DNA of 45,611 nucleotides from Planctomycetota bacterium (GTDB lineage: Bacteria > Planctomycetota > PUPC01 > DSUN01), in the NCBI GenBank assembly GCA_016872875.1, contig VGYW01000007.1, positions 1 to 45,611 on the forward strand, given 5' to 3'. The notes under the pieces are model-generated. The model was not told where the DNA came from. It saw only the letters and a list, made by a program, of their open reading frames with translations, and made no database searches. The translations under genes were made by a program, and so were the position numbers. This document shows positions 41,790 through 45,611 of this stretch, in pieces. Numbering within the stretch: position 1 is the first letter of the stretch; every line of letters begins with the position of its first letter.

Positions 41790-44357
41790 TCAGCGGCGGG
41801 GGTGGTTGAGCAGGACAGCGTAGTTGACCATGAACCAGGGCGGGCCTTGCTGGGCGGCCGAATCCTCGGTGCACTCGATGGTGAGCGAATTGTTGCGCTT
41901 GAGGGCGTCGAAGGGGAGTACGAGCTTGCGATGGGACCAGCCGTATCGAGAGAAGCCGCTCGGCCCCTCGAAGACCACCGCGTCGTTGGCCTTGATGCGG
42001 ATGCGGACCGGGGCCTCGGCGTCGTCGTCCTGCGCGCTCAGGTGGAGCTCGTAGGGGCCGGTCGGCGGGAAGGGGTCGCACTCGAAGCGCGCGGTCGCGC
42101 GCGGGTTCGGGGTCCCCTGGCCGCGGATGAGGGTGGCGAAGCGGCGGGGGCACTTGTTGTCGTAGACGATGAGCGAGCCGCCGAGGAAGTCGGTGGGCAG
42201 CCTCAGGATGTCGCCCTTCGCGGGGTCAACTCCGGCCTCCTTCGCCGCGAGCTGGCGGGTCTCCTCGATGTCCTTCTTGAACTTGGCGAAGAAGTCGGGC
42301 GGCTTCCTCGCGCCCGCGAGCGCCGCCCGTGCGAAGCCGACGCCACGCTCGATGGCGCCGGGGAAGTTCTCGAGCGAGAAGGCATTGTACGCCTTCCCCT
42401 TGTTGAAGGCTTCTTCGGCGATCTTCAGCCGCTTCTCGATCTCAGGGATTTCCGTGGGGGCCTCGGGCGTCACCTCGCCGTACTTGTACTTGTCGAGGTA
42501 GGCGAGAGCCTTGTTGGCGGGGTCGAGAATGCCGAACATTTCCTTGCCATAGAGCATCGCCACGCCGTTGCGGATGGAGGCCGCGGCGTCGTAGGCCCGG
42601 ACGTTCCAGAGGCAGTCGGCGAGCGTGGTCGTCTGCGGCGCTTCCATGCCCATGTGTGCGTTCTTCAGGAAGCCCTCGATGTCGTTCTCGAAGAAGCCGT
42701 CGTAGTGCCAGGTCTTCCACTGCGGCGTTTCGTCGGTGATGTACGAGAGCAGGTTGTGCGGGCCGGTGCCGTTCTGGAAGAGGAAAGGCTTGTGCTTTGT
42801 GAGGCCCGTGAACCAGGCGACCTGCTCCCTGGTCTTCACATAGCCCTTCACGCGCGGGCCGGTCCAGATGACCTCGATTCCGGGGTCGAGATGCTCGCCC
42901 AGCGACTTCAGGTACGGCTCGCGCGGCTCAGGATACGAGGCCGGGCCATCCGGCCCCCAGTAGAACGGCGGACAGAAGACGAGGTGGAAGCCAGGGTGCT
43001 TCTCCCGCACGGCCCGGAAGAGGCGGGTCAGGTGCTTCGCATCCGCGTTCGCCGCAGCCCCGAACTTCTCCAGGTCGGCCTTGGGGAGCGGGAAGCGGCT
43101 GTCGTCGTAAGGGAAGTAGATGTGGCCGCCGTACCCCGCGACCTCCGAGCAAACGGCCACGTGGAAGTCGAACGTGCGTTCGCTCGAGAGCGACAGCATC
43201 GGATACATGGTCCACTGCCGGATGCCGAAGTAGTGCTTGAGGCCGAAGGCCGTGAAGGCGGCGCAAACGCTCTTGCACACTTCCTTCTGGATGGGCGTCC
43301 ACAGTTGATGGGGCGTCGCGTCGGTGAGCTGAACTCCGTCCTGTGAGACGACGGTGTTGAGCTTGCAGAAGAGCATGAACTCGAGGGCATCCTTCCAGTA
43401 GCCCTGTAGGAACCCGCGCCGCGCCGTGTCGGGCCAGTCCACGATGCTGCACAGGCGGACTCTCGGAGCCTTCTCCCTGTCCACAAGCTGGATCAGGGAC
43501 ACGATGCCCCAGAGGGTTCCCTGCGCATCGTGCCCATTGATGGCCGCGCCCTCCTTGGTCACGGCGAGGGCATAGCCCTCGGGCTTCTCCGGGGCCTTGG
43601 GCTCTCCCACGGTGTTGATCCTGATGGTGAAGGGCGCGGCGTCGGCGAAGGCGATGCCGAAGCGGGCGAACTTGGCCTTCAGCAGCCGGATGCGCGGGTC
43701 GTCGGCCTTGATGTCCTTGCCCAGCGCCAGCGCCACGGTCGTGAGCGGGGCGAACTCCTCAGTGTACGTCGCCTGCTGTGGCGTTGGGAACGCTTTGGCG
43801 CCGGTGTGGTAGGGCAGCTTGAGGTGATCCAGCTCCGGCTCTTTGAGAAATTGAAGCGCGTACTTGGCCTCGGCGACGGGGTTGAGCCGATAGCGGGCGG
43901 TGGTGTTCAGGCCGCGCGCGGCGAGGTCCTGGCAGTACCGAATGGCGGCGTCGCGGTCACCATTGAGGAGTGCGGCGCTGGCCAGCCCGGTCAGGGCGTC
44001 GCCCTGCTCGAAGGGGGAGAGCTTGGGCAGTTCGAGGGCGGCCTTGAACTCGGCCGCGGCCTTGTCCGCCTCGCCCAGCTCCACGTACAGCGCGCCCAGC
44101 GCGATGCGGACCGCCGCGTTGGCGGGGCTCAGCCGCGCGAGCTCCTCGCGGCAGGAGCGGTTCTCTTTCTCCAGCTTGCGCAGTTCGTTTTCCGGCCGCA
44201 GGTGCACGTAGCGGGCCTCGTATCGCGCCCCGAAGTCGCTCGCCGCGGCCCGGTCGAGTAGAGCCTTCGTCTTCTGCTTCTCGTCCGCGCCCTGCGCCGT
44301 CTGACGCGAGATGGCGAGGATGCCGGCCAGCAGGACTGAGGTGAGTTCCCTTCTCAT
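41790..44357 (-). CDS. Secreted GH84-like beta-N-acetylglucosaminidase with N-terminal TPR region
   Basis: 855 residues. A signal peptide (LTSVLLAGILAISRQTAQGA) is followed by TPR-like helices at ~60-150 (ALGALYVELGEADKAAAEF), a GH20/GH84-type N-terminal beta domain at ~190-285 (YALAVTKEGAAINGHDAQGT, LWGIVSLIQLV), and a TIM barrel from ~295. The barrel contains the adjacent aspartates D418-D419 (IYFPYDDSRFPL), at the place where GH84 has its catalytic Asp pair, and the strand IEVIWTGPRVKGY, a GH84 signature. GH84 enzymes remove beta-linked GlcNAc by substrate-assisted catalysis. A fused TPR region is unusual and may link the enzyme to an envelope complex. It lies 10 bp downstream of another secreted TIM-barrel gene in the same operon. 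The start at 44357 has only a weak GAGAG ribosome-binding site. Confidence 0.75.
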   Translation of the reverse strand: MRRELTSVLLAGILAISRQTAQGADEKQKTKALLDRAAASDFGARYEARYVHLRPENELRKLEKENRSCREELARLSPANAAVRIALGALYVELGEADKAAAEFKAALELPKLSPFEQGDALTGLASAALLNGDRDAAIRYCQDLAARGLNTTARYRLNPVAEAKYALQFLKEPELDHLKLPYHTGAKAFPTPQQATYTEEFAPLTTVALALGKDIKADDPRIRLLKAKFARFGIAFADAAPFTIRINTVGEPKAPEKPEGYALAVTKEGAAINGHDAQGTLWGIVSLIQLVDREKAPRVRLCSIVDWPDTARRGFLQGYWKDALEFMLFCKLNTVVSQDGVQLTDATPHQLWTPIQKEVCKSVCAAFTAFGLKHYFGIRQWTMYPMLSLSSERTFDFHVAVCSEVAGYGGHIYFPYDDSRFPLPKADLEKFGAAANADAKHLTRLFRAVREKHPGFHLVFCPPFYWGPDGPASYPEPREPYLKSLGEHLDPGIEVIWTGPRVKGYVKTREQVAWFTGLTKHKPFLFQNGTGPHNLLSYITDETPQWKTWHYDGFFENDIEGFLKNAHMGMEAPQTTTLADCLWNVRAYDAAASIRNGVAMLYGKEMFGILDPANKALAYLDKYKYGEVTPEAPTEIPEIEKRLKIAEEAFNKGKAYNAFSLENFPGAIERGVGFARAALAGARKPPDFFAKFKKDIEETRQLAAKEAGVDPAKGDILRLPTDFLGGSLIVYDNKCPRRFATLIRGQGTPNPRATARFECDPFPPTGPYELHLSAQDDDAEAPVRIRIKANDAVVFEGPSGFSRYGWSHRKLVLPFDALKRNNSLTIECTEDSAAQQGPPWFMVNYAVLLNHPRR

Positions 44358-44367
44358 CGGGGTGCTC

Positions 44368-45600
44368 TCAGTCAGCCACGCGCAGCAGCGCTCCCCCTGC
44401 GGGGCCGAGCTTCAAGGCTACGGACCGCTCGGCGAGCGGCAGCAGTTGCCAGCGGCCCGTCGCGCCGTCGAAGAGGCTGAGCTTGGCTGCCTTCGCCAGC
44501 TTCAGCGTGACGCTCTGCTCGGCATAGGCGTTGTGGTTGGCGACGAAGAAGGCGTCAGTCCCGCCCTCGGCCTTGAAGACGCCCATGACGAACTCGCCGC
44601 CCGCGGGCTGGAGTCCGAAGTCCTTCGGGAAGGCGTTCTGTTCGAGGCCGGGCGGCATCGTGCTGGCCTTGCCGTCGGGCAGGGCCTCGTTGTTCGCCGT
44701 CTTCGTGATTGGCGTGGAGTAGATGGCAACGGGGTTGCCGAGCTTGGCGATCTTTTCGCTCACGGGCATGATCTCTTTGTTCACCTTGGCGATGTCGCCG
44801 CCGGCCGCCGTCCACTCCAGCGAGTTGGGGTCCATGAGACGGGTGCCGATGAACCAGAGGATGCCCTTGAGTCCGCAGGCGATGGAGGTGGTGGCGGTGT
44901 AGAGGCTGCGGTTGAAGTTGCCCTTGCCAGGGATGCCGGCATCGGTCTCCACCCATCGGTAGAATACGGCGTTCCGCTCGGTCGCCCATCTCGCGTAGGC
45001 GAGGAGGTGTGGGAAGTGCTGCTCGCAGCCCCGCTTCCAGTGGTAGTCGTAGTAGCCCATCACGTCGGCGTTGGTCAGGTGGCTCATCCCGTAGGTGCGG
45101 TAGGTTCCGCAGAAGGCGGGGTGGGTGGGGTCCCAGGAGCGGAGGTTGGCGATGTCGCGCTTGCGGCCGTCGTAGGTCTTGCCGATGTTGTCGTGCCAGA
45201 TGGCGTAGCCCCAGACCTCTGGTTTGCCGCGGAGCTTGCCGCACAGGGCCTTCGCCGCCTCGACGTTCTTGTAGACGTGATGTTCCTCGGCCAGGAGGTC
45301 CACCATCATCTTGATGCCGTGCTTCCGGCAGAGCTCGAGGCGGCGGTCCGTGTAGACGCACTGGACCGTGTTGAAGCCGGCCTCCTTGAGCTTGGTGAGG
45401 AGGGCGTCGAAGCGAGCATCGTCCTTCGGCATCTGGTCGCCCGCGTAGCCGAAGGAGAAGACGGTGGCGAACTGGTCTGGCCGCGGGCAGCGCTGCTTCT
45501 CGAGTGCCGCCCCCTTGTCCGGCTCAGCCGCCGAGCCTGTCGCCCCGAGCGCCGCCGCGGCAGCCAGCGCCGCCAGCATCGTCCCAAGACCTTGCCTCAT
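44368..45600 (-). CDS. Secreted TIM-barrel protein, putative glycosidase
   Basis: 410 residues. A signal peptide (TMLAALAAAAALGATGSAA) is followed by a TIM-barrel-like domain: ATVFSFGYAGDQMPKDDARF, LKEAGFNTVQCVYTDRRLEL, HGIKMMVDLLAEEHHVY, VWGYAIWHDNIGKTYDGRK and VMGYYDYHWKRG. A C-terminal beta domain follows (GGEFVMGVFKAEGGTDAFFV, SLFDGATGRWQLLPL), as in many glycosidases. It resembles clan GH-A-type barrels, but I cannot name the family or place the two catalytic acids with confidence; the YAIWHD and YRWVETDAG segments hold candidates. The ATG at 45600 has GGAGAG upstream. It is the first gene of a two-gene operon with the GH84-like gene, whose start lies 10 bp after its stop. The 11 bp after it are the ribosome-binding site region at the window edge. 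Confidence 0.65.
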   Translation of the reverse strand: MRQGLGTMLAALAAAAALGATGSAAEPDKGAALEKQRCPRPDQFATVFSFGYAGDQMPKDDARFDALLTKLKEAGFNTVQCVYTDRRLELCRKHGIKMMVDLLAEEHHVYKNVEAAKALCGKLRGKPEVWGYAIWHDNIGKTYDGRKRDIANLRSWDPTHPAFCGTYRTYGMSHLTNADVMGYYDYHWKRGCEQHFPHLLAYARWATERNAVFYRWVETDAGIPGKGNFNRSLYTATTSIACGLKGILWFIGTRLMDPNSLEWTAAGGDIAKVNKEIMPVSEKIAKLGNPVAIYSTPITKTANNEALPDGKASTMPPGLEQNAFPKDFGLQPAGGEFVMGVFKAEGGTDAFFVANHNAYAEQSVTLKLAKAAKLSLFDGATGRWQLLPLAERSVALKLGPAGGALLRVAD

Positions 45601-45611
45601 CGTGCTCTCCA

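Overview
This is a GC-rich bacterial window that looks like a Planctomycetota (or at least PVC-superphylum) chromosome segment, probably from a metagenome-assembled genome. That assignment is inferred from gene content: a secreted PQQ-type beta-propeller opening with the WPEWRGPRRDG signature, a YdjY-domain lipoprotein, PilM plus TPR-secretin genes without pilin genes, many secreted polysaccharide-degrading enzymes, a zinc-type UroD-like methyltransferase, and frequent GTG/TTG starts. No rRNA, tRNA or CRISPR array was seen.

Layout. (1) Positions 1-1750 hold a ~420-bp imperfect palindrome, a minus-strand iron-sulfur flavoprotein and a plus-strand rubrerythrin-like di-iron protein. (2) Positions 1802-19695 form one long plus-strand operon behind a consensus sigma-70 promoter. 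In order it encodes a PilM-PilN fusion, a PilO-like membrane protein, a further membrane-anchored protein, two paralogous TPR-secretins, two exported TPR proteins, an ExbB, two different ExbDs, and a lipoprotein joining a YdjY domain to an ExbD-like periplasmic domain. No ATPase, prepilin or prepilin peptidase gene is in the cluster. (3) Positions 19729-35430 hold a UroD-like methyltransferase divergent from a GH38-type glycosidase, a PQQ beta-propeller convergent with a 1628-residue alpha-2-macroglobulin, a DUF6259-like secreted glycosidase, a UPF0175/DUF3368 toxin-antitoxin pair and a spore-photoproduct-lyase-like radical SAM protein. (4) Positions 35661-45600 are all minus strand: a secreted double pectate-lyase-3 protein, a Type IIG restriction-modification enzyme translationally overlapped by an N-terminal-only RadC-like protein, and a two-gene operon of secreted TIM-barrel proteins, one GH84-like.

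How the genes may work together (inference). The large operon has the parts of a trans-envelope machine: a cytoplasmic actin-like PilM platform fused to its PilN membrane anchor, PilO-like periplasmic struts, outer-membrane secretin rings, periplasmic TPR scaffolds, and a proton-motive-force ExbB/ExbD motor in place of a PilB/GspE ATPase. It may export or surface-display macromolecules or drive uptake, and is the best candidate here for a poorly described system. The surrounding secreted glycosidases and alpha-2-macroglobulin fit a particle- or polysaccharide-degrading lifestyle. The RadC-like/Type IIG pair and the toxin-antitoxin pair are small defence modules.

A second theme is noncoding. 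Several intergenic gaps carry short-period tandem repeats (period 6-10 bp), four of them arranged as hairpins whose two arms are each a tandem array. The unit sequence differs at each site but the architecture is the same, and they occur in divergent, convergent and co-directional gaps, so they are not simply terminators.
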